A stretch of DNA of 64,000 nt from Elephas maximus indicus (Eukaryota; Chordata; Mammalia; Proboscidea; Elephantidae). The position numbers were made by a program, and so were the translations under genes. The stretch covers positions 24,883,866-24,947,865 of the forward strand of contig NC_064846.1 in the NCBI RefSeq assembly GCF_024166365.1, in the 5' to 3' direction. Below the pieces are notes generated by a model. That model saw only the letters and a program-made list of their open reading frames with translations, was not told the origin of the DNA and did not search any database. The first letter of the stretch is position 1; the number at the start of each line of letters is the position of its first letter. Shown piece after piece: positions 11,201 to 21,408 of the stretch.

Positions 11201-14200
11201 TCTTTATTGGCTTCCTCCAATCCCATGTTGAAAGTAGGGTCTTACATGGACTTAATGTGCTCAAAAGTCATGCTTAATACTGTAGTAATATTCATGCTCT
11301 ACAAAAGATGGAATCAAAGCCATTTTCAGAAGTTTGGTTTCTTGGGTGGTTGGGAGGATGACATTTGGCATTCTGGGGACCTGAAGATGCAGGGAATTAC
11401 AGCTATAGATATTCCACTGAGAGACACCCCTACACATGGTTATAGCTTAGTGGAACTGAGAGAATCTGGTAAGAGAGCAGGAGCATAAGTGGGACCAATT
11501 CTTGATTACCTCCTGGGGGAAGTAAGGATCAAAGGGTGGGAAAAGGAGGGGAGGGTAAAACTTACCTGTCCAAAGAGACTAGGAATATAAAAATGAAAGA
11601 TAATGGAGAAGGATCACTCCATCTCTAACTTCAGGGTTTCTTCCCTTTCTAGGACTCTACCCCAAACCAACTCTGACAGCCTATCCTGGGCTCATCCTAG
11701 CACCTGGAGAAAGCCTGAATCTCAGGTGCCAAGGGCCAATCTATGGAATGACTTTTGCTTTGATGAGGCTTGAAGACTTGGAGAAGTCCTTTCACCACAA
11801 GAGGCCAACAAAAAATGAGGCATATTTCTCCTTCCGGGCTCTGAAAATCAACGATGCTGGACATTACCTCTGTTTTTACTATGATGGGTCATATAGGGGT
11901 TCACTCCTTAGTGATATCCTGAAAATCTGGGTAACTGGTAAGAAAAGGGGAGAGCAAGAGACATATCGTAGGGGCTAAGGATATGAAACTCCCTCTGGTC
12001 CCCTGGAAAATCTAATCATGCAGGCAGGACTAATAGTGGGGAAGGGTACAGACTGTGTCCAGCTGAGCTTAGCAAGGATTTTCTAAAGGGGGACTGGTGA
12101 AAGGCATTTAGAAGAGACAGGAAAAAAAAACCTTTAGTGGGAGGAGGAGATCAGACCATTAGCCCTTTCTATTTTGGGTCTCAACCTAGACACTTCCCCC
12201 CAAACCATGGCTACTTGCTCAGCCCAGTCCTGTGGTTCAAATGGGTCAAAATGTGAGCCTGTGTTGTCAAGTGCCAGTGGATGGAGTGGGGCTAACACTC
12301 TATAAGAGAGAAGACAAACCACTTCAGCTCTTGGATGCCACCAACATTGATGGTGACGATTCATTCTTCCTCAACAATGTGACCTACAGTGATGCTGGCA
12401 TCTATAGCTGCCACTATCTCCTCACCTGGAAGAGCTCCATCAGAATGATAGCATACAACACTATGGAGCTTGTGGTTGTAGACAAGTGCTAACAATTGTT
12501 GTTTGTTTTTATCGTAATTACCCAGGGGGTCACCTTGAGTCAGAATCAACTTGATCTCAACTAGTTAACTGGTTAAGAAGGAACTAGTGGCCTTGTCCCG
12601 TCTCAAAGATATGATCCCAGGAAAAATACACCAGGAGTGTGGTGAAGGACTTTCTCCACAAAATTTAGGAACCTTCTCTCCCAGGACTGTTCCTCAAGCC
12701 CTACCTCTAAATATGGCCCAGCCCCATTGTGGCCCCTGTAAATGGTATTTTCCTTCAGGGCCAGGGTAGATTACAGGTATGAAGTCTACCTGATTAAAGG
12801 CATGGACTCAGAAGTCCTTAAAGCACCAAGGAGTGGGCAAAGGGATTCTGATGCACAGTCAAATTTGGAAGCCACCAATTTAGTGGAAATGACAAGGAGG
12901 AGAAGACCAAATAGGGAGCTGAGAAATGCTGGATTGGGGGTAGGGGTACTGGGTTCAAGGTCACCTCTTCTAACTCTGGTCTCTGAATTGGTTCCAGATA
13001 AGCCTCCCAAACCCTCTCTGTCAGCTTGGCCCAGCACTATGTTCAAGCTGGGAAAAACCATCACCCTTCAGTGCCGAGTACCTCATCTAGTACTAGAATT
13101 TTCCCTGGAACGGGAAGATGGAGCGACATCCCAAAAATTTTCAGTGGATGGAGACTTCATCATCAGTAATGTTGAAGGGAAAGGCGCAGGAACCTACAGT
13201 TGCAGCTATCGTGTAGAGGCACACCCTGACATCTGGTCACATCGCAGTGAGCCTCTGAAGCTGATGGGGCCAGCAGGTGAGAGGACAACTCTTCATAAGA
13301 ACCTCTTCCATGGCTTTGGCCATGATACCCCTGGGAGATATAGAATGACGAGTCAGGGACTTGGAAGTCAGGGCCCTTGGGTTCGGGCACCCTTCCCCTG
13401 GGGGGTGAAGTGGGGTCTCACAATCACTCAAAGGCAGTGAGCAGGGTGCTTTCAAGGCTCCCATACCCTAAGAAAAGGAAGGCCACGTCTGCCTTCCCAA
13501 TATAAGCACTCTTAGTAATCACCTCTCCCCACCCCCTCCATGAATGTATTTGCCTGCCCGTGTTCCCATCAAGGCCCCTGCTTCTCGTCTTCTCTGGCCA
13601 CAGGCTCTCTCACCTGGAATTACGTTCTGAATGAAGCGATCAGGTTATCCCTAATCACGCAGTTTGTTGCCTTGCTGTCGGTAGTGCTGTGGATAAGGTG
13701 GAAATGCCGGAGACTCCGAATCAGGTAACTGTCTTGTCCCAGCCCCTTTTTCCTCAACCTAGCTGAGCCCAGTCTCCTCAGAGTCTAAGGAATGGGCCAT
13801 GCCCCAGGTGAGACAAGCCACAGGGGCACACTGTATATTCCCCACCTTCTGGGATTAGGGGACAAGACTTTCTCACCCCAGCCGTTTCTCTTTCACCTCA
13901 CAGAGGGGTCAGTACCTGAGCCAGAGGGTGAAAAAAATGAGTAATTCTCAGAGGCTGGAGAAGTAATCAGAACCTCATTCACTGATCCCCCCAGGACAGT
14001 GCCCAAATCTCCTTCAAACCACCCTGCCCCTCACAGAAGATTGATGTGTCCCCCATTACCTTGGTTTGAACTTTTTCTCTTGTAAGAAGTCATGTTGTCC
14101 TGTGTCTCGTGTTGTTATCCAATCCCTACCCCAACTTTTCACCTGAAGCCCTAGTTCTCAAAGGCTTGAGAGCCTTGTGGTCCATCCTAGTTGCCTCTCT

Positions 14201-17200
14201 CTGGCCTCCAACCACCTGGGCAGAGCATTCTGGGAATATGATCTTAACCTGGGTAGGCAAGTAGTTAGGCAATAAATAAGGCCAGGGAAATCAGACTATT
14301 TCCTCTGACCCACAACATGGTGAGCCAAACAGATTCTCCTGCCGTTCATTTCCTTTGATCTTTCGGTGTCTTTTCGGGCATGCCCCTCTCTCCCTGATCC
14401 CCATGGCTTCTGCTCAGACTACTCTGCTTGGCAATGAGAAAAGAAATGACAGCTCCTAGCCTGGTGGGGGCCTCAGCTCCTGAATGCCTTGCCCACTGCC
14501 TCCCACTCTCTGCCTTTGGCTGTACCCCCCACCCATAAGCCTTTGTGTGTCTGAGAGTATTCAGTACTCAATGGCTGATAACTATGATTATGTGTGCGTG
14601 CGTCTGTTTTCCACTGAGGGGCGGAGTGCCTGGGTCATGGGAGGGGAGCTACCCAAGCCTTCTGCAGAAACCACCACCCCTTGAGTTTTCAAAAATATCA
14701 GTGGGTGTTAGTTGCTAATTCTTCCTAGAATCTGCCCTGATTCCCACAACACATTGAGGTAACCTCCAAGCCAGCAGTTAGGAAAAAAAAAAAATGTAGC
14801 TTCATGTTCTCCACCCCAGCCCAGGATCACTGCATCAAAGAATGAGATCAAAAATCAGATTTCAGAGAAAGCAGCTTGAAAAGCATGTTTAGCAACCAGG
14901 AAGGAGGGTCAGTGTTTTCTAAGTAAAAATTGTGAAAAGGATTTTGGCTTAATATCATCTAATATTACAGGACCCATAACCCAAAGCCACCACACATTTC
15001 TAGTCATAATCTGGGTGGGGGGAGGGGATCCCACTCTCTGACAAGCTTAGCTCAGCACCGACAACCCTCTAGTAATTCACAGCGGCTGCCTAGGCAACCC
15101 TTCCATAACAAAGGCAAATGAGGCAGGTTGGTCTGAGGACCTATGCTGCCACAATAACAACTGCTTCCAAACTTGAATTTGATGATGGAGAAATTCTCCC
15201 TCCACCCCCACCCCCAGCACCCTGAGCTGCCGATCACTCTGAGCTTCCGGGGTTCTGAGAGCTGGAGACACAAAAGCATTTTCACATCTGACATCTCAAT
15301 TTCAGCAACAGCCTAATCAGGGGGCATGGGAAGCTGACATATGATATAAGCTGGGGAGGGGGGAGGAGGCGGGGGGCACGTGGATCCTGAAAGAGCAAGG
15401 GGGCTGTAGGTGGTGAGGCCCTCAAAAGGAAAAGTCATCGATGTCAGAAAAGATTGTATCCCATTATCCTGGCCACATCCAATCCCTATTGGGTGGTGAG
15501 TAAGCCAATGACATAAATTGCCGCCCCCTTCTCTCCGCCCTCCCCCTAATCCCAGCAACTACTCTCATCTCTTTTCTGGTCTCGCTAGAGAAGCCTGGTT
15601 GCTGAGAACAGCTCAAGGGGTCACCATGCTCTTCATAGTCACGGCCCTTCTCTGCTGTGGTGAGTACAAGGGGGTGGGGAAGGGGCCTGGGCAGAAGCCC
15701 GGGGTGAAGTCCGTGGGGGAGGGGGCAGAGCCCTGGCAGGAATTTCTTTTGCAGGACTGTGTAATGGGGTATTGACAGAACAGACTGGTGAGTTTTTCCT
15801 GCTCCAGACTGGGACATTCCTCCCTGGAGATCCGAAATAACTACAGAGCGTCAGTGTCAGTGGCCAGGGAGTGACTGGTTGGGAGGGAAGGACAGCCAGG
15901 AAGGGGCACTTGCTAAAGCTGCTGGCAAAATTCAGCTTCCAACTCTGCTTTACTGCCTGCAAAATTTCCCCCAAGCTTCTGCACTTTTCTGAGGCTTAGC
16001 TGAGACATCAGCTTTCCCTTTCCCCAGCACCTGCGGAAGGAAGGGAAGGGTTTGTTTGGATTGGGGGTGAAAGAGGAGGTAAGCAGCATGATTTGGGTAG
16101 GGGGTTCAAGGACAGGAGAGACAGCTTCATGGAAAGGGGAAGCGGGAGGGAGGAGGGGGGGTGGCTTCATTAACTCTGCTGTTTCTAGAAATAATCATGC
16201 CAACCCCTAAGCCTGAGCTGTGGGCAGAGACCAACTTTCCTCTGGCCCCGTGGAAGAACTTAACCCTCTGGTGCAGAAGCCCTTCTAGCTCAACTAAGGA
16301 GTTTGTGTTGCTGAAGGACGGGACCGGGTGGATCGCAACTCGCCCAGCCTCAGAGCTGGTCCGGGCTGCCTTCCCCCTTGGTGCCCTGACCCAGAGCCAC
16401 ATCGGGAGTTACCACTGCCATTCCTGGGAAGAGATGGCCGTGTCGGAGCCCAGTGAGGCGCTTGAGCTGGTGGGGACTGGTAAGAAAAGGCACAGGGTTC
16501 TCCCGGAGCGAGCCGCGGTACCCCAGAACTCCAACACTGTTCCCTGGGAATGGGGGAAATGCCCAGAGCCCCCGGAGACCTTTGTGCTGCAGGTAGGATT
16601 GGAGGAGACTGAATGGGGGGATAAGAAGGGGACAGAGAGTCAGAAGAAACTGTCAGGAAGAGCCACAGGCCGGCCAAGAATGGATTTCTCTTTTTGCTGA
16701 CAAAGTGACTCTGAGTGTCCCATCTGGACACTTCCAAACTTCTGACTCCCCTTCCCCCCCCCATTTTCCTTTCCAGACATCCTCCCCAAACCTGTCATTT
16801 CTGCTTCCCCCCCAATCCGGGGCCAAGAACTACAAATCCAGTGTAAAGGATGGCTGGCAGGCATGGGATTTGCTCTGTATAAGGAGGGAGAGCAGGAACC
16901 TGTCCAGCAACTTGGTGCCGTTGGGAAAGAAGCCTTCTTTACAATCCAAAGAATGGAGGATAAAGACGAAGGCAATTACAGCTGCCGTACTCACACTGAA
17001 AAGCGCCCCTTCAAGTGGTCTGAGCCCAGTGAGCCCCTGGAGCTTGTCATAAAAGGTAGAGCTGAAAAGGGTGTGTGAGGGAGGAGGGGGCGGTAAAGCT
17101 TGGAATCGGACGCTCCTCTCCCAACAGCAAACTTTGCTGCTGGTCCTAGGAGCCTGTGTCCAATCTTAGAGCCAGGCAGGCGTGGCGCTGGGAGTGCCAG

Positions 17201-20200
17201 GGCCTCTGGCTGCATGATATTAATAGCCATAATTGTTATTAATAGCTTGGGTTTGTGGAGGGTGATTTAATTTTTCTAATTATTTTCACATCAATTGTCT
17301 CATTTAGCGAAGCAACAAATCTTCAAGGGAGGTGAAGCAGGTACCATTTCCCCTTCTTGTCCAAATGGGCAAACTGAGGCTCAAAGAACCAGCAAAACCC
17401 TGATGACAATTCTCTTTTAGCTAGCCTCCACTGCCTGCCTTGACGACAGTGAGGCATCTTTGGGGGGATATAAAGGGAAGAGAAGGGGTCCCTGTGCGAG
17501 AAGTCCGTCTGCAAGGTGGAGTTACCTCGGTTTTTAGTGCACACACTTTTAATGAGATACTAGAGAAAGCAGAGCAGCTTCCTAGAACCAATATTTATAT
17601 TTGCTTTCTTCCTTTTTTTTTTCCTGAATTTTGTTTTGTGTTCTGTCTTTGCTTTCTAGAAATGTACCCCAAACCCTTCTTCAAGACATGGGCCAGCCCG
17701 GTGGTCACCCTTGGTGCCCAAGTGACTTTCAATTGCTCGACTCCCCACCAGCACATGAGCTTTATTCTTTACAAAGATGGAAGTGAAATTGCATCCAGTG
17801 ATGGGTCTTGGGCAAGTCCAGGGGCCAGTGCAGCTCACTTTCTGGTCGTTTCCGTGGGCATTGGCGACGGAGGGAATTACACCTGCCGCTATTACGACTT
17901 TGCTGTCTGGTCTGAGCCCAGCGACCCTGTGGAGCTTGTGGTGACAGGTCAGAAGGAGGAGGGGGAATCCAGGTAGAGGCAGTGCTGACCCTGGGACGGT
18001 GGGTGGAAGAGTGGTCAGTGGGAAAGGGAGAAGTGTTCCTTCCGGAATGAGAAGACACGCAGAAAGGGCTTAGGACAGTGCCTGGCATCTGGTAAGCAGT
18101 TCACTCTAGGCAGCTGCTTATATTACTACGAAAAGAGACAAAGGAGAGGGAGGAGGGCAAGTCATTCACAGGGGGAAAAGGAGAGTAAGATGGGGGATGT
18201 CCGATCCCAAGAGCCACACTCCAGCAGCCCTATTTCTAAAATCCTTTTGTGGCTTGCCCTTGAGCTTTAGACTCAATGTCTACTTTGTCTTTAGCTGGAA
18301 TGTGAGAGATTGGTGGGCTGGATGGCCCTCAGAGAAAGGGAGAAGACCTTGAAATGTCAGCTGCATATTATGCTGCCATTACAAATGATACTTTCCAAAG
18401 GCTATTTAACATCATAGGAAAATATTTACAACATAAAGTTGAGTGAACAAAATCAGACTACACAACTGTGCATGCAGTAGGATCCCAATTATGTAAATGG
18501 TTCTCATTGTATCCATGTGGGCATATAGAGGAAAAAAAAATGGAAATGTATAAAATACTTAAGGAGTGCTTATCTTTGAGTGGTTGAATTGTGTTTTCTT
18601 TAGGTTTTCTCTGTATTTTCTAATTTTCTACAATAAATATGTATTGTTCTTTGCAAAACATGGGGGGTGGGGTGGAGGGCATTCATGTTGTGGTCTCTTT
18701 AATTTCAGAATTCTACCCCAAACCCACTCTCCTGGCACAGCCAGGTCCTGTGGTGCTTCCTGGGAAGAATGTGACCCTGCACTGCCAAGGGGCCTTCCAG
18801 GGTATGAGATTTGCCCTCTTGCAGGAGGGAACCCAGGATCCTTTACAGTTCCAGAGTGCCTCAGGAAACTCGGCTGACTTCATCCTCCACACTGTTGGAG
18901 CAGAGGACTCTGGAAACTATAGCTGTGTCTACTATGAGACGACCATGTCCAACAGGGGATCACATCTCAGCATGCCCATCATGATTTGGGTAACTGGTAA
19001 GGACAGACAAGATCTGGGACTAGGATAGAAACAATCGGAGTAGGGGTTAGGGAAAATGATCCCTCCTGGAAGGCTAGGCTAAGTCATGGAGGGCAACTGC
19101 TGTATCCAGGAGGAGAAAGATAAAGGGTTAATTCAGGGAGCGATAAGTTCCCATACTCACCACTTTACATCTTTGGCTTCTTCCTAGACACATTTCCCAA
19201 GCCCTGGTTATATGCTGAACCCAGTTCTGTGATTCCCTTGGGGCAAAATGTTACTCTCTGGTGCCAAGGGCCAGTCCATGAAGTAGGGTACATTCTGCAC
19301 AAGGAAGGAGAGGCCACTTCAATGCAGCTGTGGGGATCCAGCAGTGATGATGGCGCATTTCTCATCACCAATATATCTGGTGCTAGCATTGGGCGTTACA
19401 GCTGCTGCTACCACCCTGACTGGACAAGCCCTATCAAGATACAGCCTAGCAACACTCTGGAACTCATAGTCACAGGTAAGGGGAAGATGCCCTGTAGTGG
19501 GGGTGAGAGTGTGGAAGCAAGGAATAGCCTGGATCATGGGAGATGGTTTCCAAAGATCTCAAAGAGGGCAAAACAATAGTCTTTCTTGTTTAAGGAACAG
19601 AGACTTCAGGGATAATGTACTAGAAAGGGGCCTCTACTCTCTGACTAGCTATTCATTTCTTCCAGGTTTGCTCCCCAAGCCCAGCCTGTTAGCCCAGCCT
19701 GGTCCCATGGTGGCTCCTGGAGAAAACATAACTCTTCAGTGCCAAGGGGAACTGCCAGACTCAACATTTGTTCTGGTGAAGGAGGGGGCTCAACAGCCCT
19801 TAGAGCAACAGAGGCCAAGCGGGTACAGGGCTGACTTCTGGATGCCAGCAGTGAGAGGTGAAGATTCTGGAATCTATAGCTGTGTTTATTATTTGGACTC
19901 TGCTCCCTTCGTAGCTTCCAATCACAGTGATCCTCTGGAGATCTGGGTGACTGGTAAGATTCTGGGGACATCAGTAAGAATCTATATTTCATGGTTTTTA
20001 GTAGTTAGCCATAAAGGGGGAAAGAGCTGGACTCAGGGTTACTTCTAACTCTCTGTCCTGGTTGGTTGCAGATAAGCCCCCCAAACCCTCTCTGTCAGCG
20101 TGGCCCAGCACTGTGTTCAAGCTGGGGAAAGATATCACCCTTCAGTGCCGAGGACCCCTGCCAGGTGTTGAATTTGTCCTGGAACATGATGGAGAAGAAG

Positions 20201-21163
20201 CACCCCAGCAATTCTCAGAGGTTGGAGACTTTGTCATCAATAACGTGGAAGGGAAAGGCATTGGAAACTACAGCTGCAGCTACCGCCTCCAGGCCAACCC
20301 TGACATCTGGTCAGAACCTAGTGATCCCCTGGAGCTGGTGGGGGCAGCAGGTGAGAGAATAATCCCTCCATGAGCCTGCCATGACACACCTGGAATCTCA
20401 GAAACAGTCCTCATAGAGACAGCCCAAACACAGAGAGGGGAGGGGTGCTTTGGAGTCAGAGCCCTCAAGTTTGGTCATCTTTCTCTTAGGGGTGATGAAG
20501 ATATGAGACCTCATATTCACTCAGAGAAAGTGAGCAGGATGCTTTCAACGGTCCTTCCCCACAAAAAAAAAAAAAGATGGCTGCTTCTGCTTCAGCATAA
20601 GCACTGCCACTAACCACCCTCTTTTCAGTCTCAACACATGGCTCCCAAATGAAGCCTGGTGAAGACCAGAGTAAGAGGTCAACAAGAAATCAAGGGAAAC
20701 ATATATGTGCTGACCTCCACGGCCTTTGTTTCTGCTTTTTTATCATCACAGGGCCTGTTGCTCAGGAGTGCACTGTGGGTAACATTGTGCGAAGTACCCT
20801 GATTGTGGTGGTTGTTGTAGCATTGGGGGTGGTGCTAGCCATAGAGTGGAAGAAATGGCCCCGACTCCGAACCAGGTAAATGTCATATCTCAGCCTCCTT
20901 CTGTGAACATAGAGCTGCTGGGTTTAATGGTCCAAATATTCCCTTAGCATCTAAGTCCCACAATGCAACCTGTTTTCAGATTGATGGTTCTGGATCTTCC
21001 CTTAGTCCTGTCTTTTTCTCTACGCAGGGGCTCAGACACAGATGGAAGAGACCAGTCCATAGCCCTTGAAGAGTGTAACCAAGAAATAGAACTAGGCACT
21101 ACTACCAACTCTCCCTCATCCATCTCTCAGGGGACCTCAGAGGAACTGCCAGTCCCAATATAA
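8167..21163 (+). CDS. IGSF1: IGSF1, immunoglobulin superfamily member 1 (multi-exon)
   Basis: This X-linked gene encodes a pituitary membrane glycoprotein; human loss-of-function causes central hypothyroidism and testicular enlargement. Coding exons are 2-20, split by GT-AG introns. Each Ig domain is one exon with phase 1 at both ends. Order: signal peptide (exons 2-3), Ig1-3 (exons 4-6), damaged Ig4 (exon 7), Ig5 (exon 8), first membrane segment (exon 9), second signal-like hydrophobic segment (exons 10-11), Ig6-12 (exons 12-18), final membrane segment (exon 19), short cytoplasmic tail (exon 20). Leaving out exon 7, the exons sum to 3684 nt, giving 1227 residues in one frame; the human protein is about 1336. 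Orthology is clear from exon-by-exon identity. The start is chosen from the GCCACCATG context and conserved signal peptide. Only exon 7 is broken. Confidence 0.97.
8364..8390 (+). CDS. IGSF1: IGSF1 exon 3: 27-nt microexon
   Basis: Bounded by 'ctctctttgcag' and gtaagt. It completes the signal peptide region (LSLDMTQM) and joins exon 4 through a split Val codon. It is too short to see as an ORF; frame continuity with exons 2 and 4 supports it. Confidence 0.85.
8839..9120 (+). CDS. IGSF1: IGSF1 exon 4: Ig domain 1
   Basis: 282 nt, phase 1-1. Encodes ESQPELWIETNYPQAP onward with the Ig cysteines in LWCRS and YRCCYW, and an N-glycosylation site (NIT). Ends in EAPG with donor gtaaga. Intact. Confidence 0.96.
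9481..9768 (+). CDS. IGSF1: IGSF1 exon 5: Ig domain 2
   Basis: 288 nt, phase 1-1. Begins GQLPKPIFWILAE and carries the Ig cysteines in VFCHGW and YICRTH. Ends KLIIAG with donor gtgggt. Intact. Confidence 0.96.
10465..10770 (+). repeat. MIR SINE in IGSF1 intron 5
   Basis: MIR order is recognisable: 'ctgacactgcctccctgtgtg', 'cttgagcaagtcactgcacc', 'ctgatctgcaaaatgggta', 'cctcacagggttgttgtgag', ending in 'tctcaataaatgg'. An internal partial duplication is possible. Confidence 0.75.
11653..11937 (+). CDS. IGSF1: IGSF1 exon 6: Ig domain 3
   Basis: 285 nt, phase 1-1. Begins GLYPKPTLTAYPG, with cysteines in NLRCQG and YLCFYY. Ends KIWVT plus one base of the next codon, donor gtaaga. The open end joins in frame to exon 8 as well as to the normal exon 7 position. 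Confidence 0.96.
12190..12481 (+). pseudogene. IGSF1: IGSF1 exon 7: decayed Ig domain 4 exon
   Basis: Clearly the Ig4 exon: it encodes VQMGQNVSLCCQVPVDG and later GIYSCHYLLTWKSS. From the acceptor 'ctcaacctag' the exon starts in the correct phase, but one extra base lies between 12190 and about 12210 (ACCATGGCTA where ACCTGGCTA is expected), so the Ig frame is shifted. Reading on from exon 6 hits TAA at 12303-12305. The exon is 292 nt, not a multiple of 3. The donor position (12482) reads ACAAGT where the other Ig exons have GTAAG or GTGAG. A possible cryptic GT at 12486 does not restore the frame. One glycine codon is also missing after LYK relative to human. Skipping preserves the frame (exon 6 to exon 8). 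Confidence 0.85.
12486..12575 (+). repeat. RTE/SINE tail remnant next to the lost exon 7 donor
   Basis: The segment 'gggtcaccttgagtcagaatcaacttgat' (about 12530-12558) is a diverged copy of the shared RTE/SINE 3' tail (gggtcgctatgagtcggaatcgactcgat type). The boundaries are vague, and the left part (a TTGTT-rich stretch) could be a second tail in the other orientation. Confidence 0.5.
12998..13276 (+). CDS. IGSF1: IGSF1 exon 8: Ig domain 5
   Basis: 279 nt, phase 1-1. Begins DKPPKPSLSAWPSTMF, cysteines in LQCRVP and YSCSYR, ends LKLMGPAG. Its first half is nearly identical to exon 18 (Ig12), and the following introns are also related, so these two blocks are duplicates. Confidence 0.96.
13604..13724 (+). 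CDS. IGSF1: IGSF1 exon 9: internal membrane segment
   Basis: 121 nt. Encodes SLTWNYVLNEAIR, then a hydrophobic run (LSLITQFVALLSVVLWI) and a basic stop-transfer patch (RWKCRRLRIR). This is the internal hydrophobic region that separates the two halves of the precursor. The phase changes here: exon 9 ends with two bases of the Arg codon completed by exon 10. Confidence 0.95.
15589..15659 (+). CDS. IGSF1: IGSF1 exon 10: second signal-like segment
   Basis: 71 nt between 'ggtctcgctag' and gtgagt. Encodes EAWLLRTAQGVTMLFIVTAL and then LCCG. The internal Met codon at 15626 is in a strong context (gtcaccATGc) and opens a second signal-peptide-like stretch, resembling exon 2. In known IGSF1 proteins cleavage by signal peptidase occurs in this region, releasing the C-terminal half to the surface. 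Confidence 0.94.
15755..15787 (+). CDS. IGSF1: IGSF1 exon 11: 33-nt microexon
   Basis: Bounded by 'tttcttttgcag' and gtgagt; encodes LCNGVLTEQT. It sits in the same place relative to exons 10 and 12 as exon 3 does relative to exons 2 and 4, consistent with the two gene halves arising by duplication. Confidence 0.88.
16189..16479 (+). CDS. IGSF1: IGSF1 exon 12: Ig domain 6
   Basis: 291 nt, phase 1-1. Encodes IIMPTPKPELWAETNFPLAP, with cysteines in LWCRS and YHCHSW. Closest in pattern to exon 4 (Ig1). Intact. Confidence 0.96.
16777..17055 (+). CDS. IGSF1: IGSF1 exon 13: Ig domain 7
   Basis: 279 nt, phase 1-1. Begins DILPKPVISASPPIRG, with cysteines in IQCKGW and YSCRTH. Matches exon 5 (Ig2) in layout. 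Donor gtagag. Intact. Confidence 0.96.
17250..17400 (+). repeat. MIR fragment in IGSF1 intron 13
   Basis: Diverged MIR core: 'tgtctcatttagcgaag', 'ggtaccatttcccc', 'gggcaaactgaggctcaaag'. Confidence 0.55.
17660..17947 (+). CDS. IGSF1: IGSF1 exon 14: Ig domain 8
   Basis: 288 nt, phase 1-1. Begins EMYPKPFFKTWASPVV, with cysteines in FNCSTP and YTCRYY. Donor gtcaga, weaker than its neighbours but GT is kept. Intact. Confidence 0.96.
18360..18660 (+). repeat. Ancient LINE-like repeat in IGSF1 intron 14
   Basis: An AT-rich stretch with 'agttgagtgaacaaaatcag', 'gatcccaattatgtaaat' and 'ttttctacaataaatatgta', a pattern shared by an old mammalian interspersed repeat whose family I cannot name safely. 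Confidence 0.4.
18709..18996 (+). CDS. IGSF1: IGSF1 exon 15: Ig domain 9
   Basis: 288 nt, phase 1-1. Begins EFYPKPTLLAQPGPVV, with cysteines in LHCQGA and YSCVYY. Donor gtaagg. Intact. Confidence 0.96.
19188..19475 (+). CDS. IGSF1: IGSF1 exon 16: Ig domain 10
   Basis: 288 nt, phase 1-1. Begins DTFPKPWLYAEPSSVI, with cysteines in LWCQGP and YSCCYH. It is the second-half counterpart of the damaged exon 7 and is itself intact, with donor gtaagg. Confidence 0.96.
19666..19953 (+). CDS. IGSF1: IGSF1 exon 17: Ig domain 11
   Basis: 288 nt, phase 1-1. Begins GLLPKPSLLAQPGPMV, with cysteines in LQCQGE and YSCVYY. Donor gtaaga. Intact. Confidence 0.96.
20072..20350 (+). CDS. IGSF1: IGSF1 exon 18: Ig domain 12
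   Basis: 279 nt, phase 1-1. Begins DKPPKPSLSAWPSTVF, with cysteines in LQCRGP and YSCSYR, ends LELVGAAG. Nearly the same opening as exon 8. Confidence 0.96.
20752..20875 (+). CDS. IGSF1: IGSF1 exon 19: C-terminal membrane segment
   Basis: 124 nt. Encodes PVAQECTVGNIV, a valine-rich membrane span (LIVVVVVALGVVLAI) and a basic inner flank (EWKKWPRLRTR). The Arg codon is split with exon 20. Confidence 0.96.
21028..21163 (+). CDS. IGSF1: IGSF1 exon 20: cytoplasmic tail and stop
   Basis: Acceptor 'ctctacgcag'. Encodes a short polar tail beginning GSDTDGRDQSIALEE and ending EELPVPI with TAA at 21161-21163. The 3' UTR continues to about 21430. Confidence 0.95.
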
Positions 21164-21408
21164 TAACCTCCTCATTTACAAGAACTTTCCTCTCCTCTCT
21201 TTTACCTACAAATCCAACTGGTTTCCCTGGGAGATAGCCCCACCTACTGTTCCTTGGCCTGTAATCACCTGAGTTGGGTCAAAGGAATTCTGGGAGGTGA
21301 GGGCTCTCCCAGAGTGAGATGTTTCCTGAAGAGAGGTTCCCTACCCTATAACTCCTCACTGTACTGATTTACTGGTGCATGAAATTCTATTAAAAATGTA
21401 TTCTTCTG

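Noticed and set aside
12742..13440. 232-codon open frame as a single long coding exon
   Set aside because: Only 12998-13276 is exon; the rest is intron with clear acceptor and donor sites at those borders.
15464..15974. Overlapping minus-strand open frames of 111-117 codons
   Set aside because: They overlap IGSF1 exons 10 and 11 and intron DNA; low complexity, no domain features.
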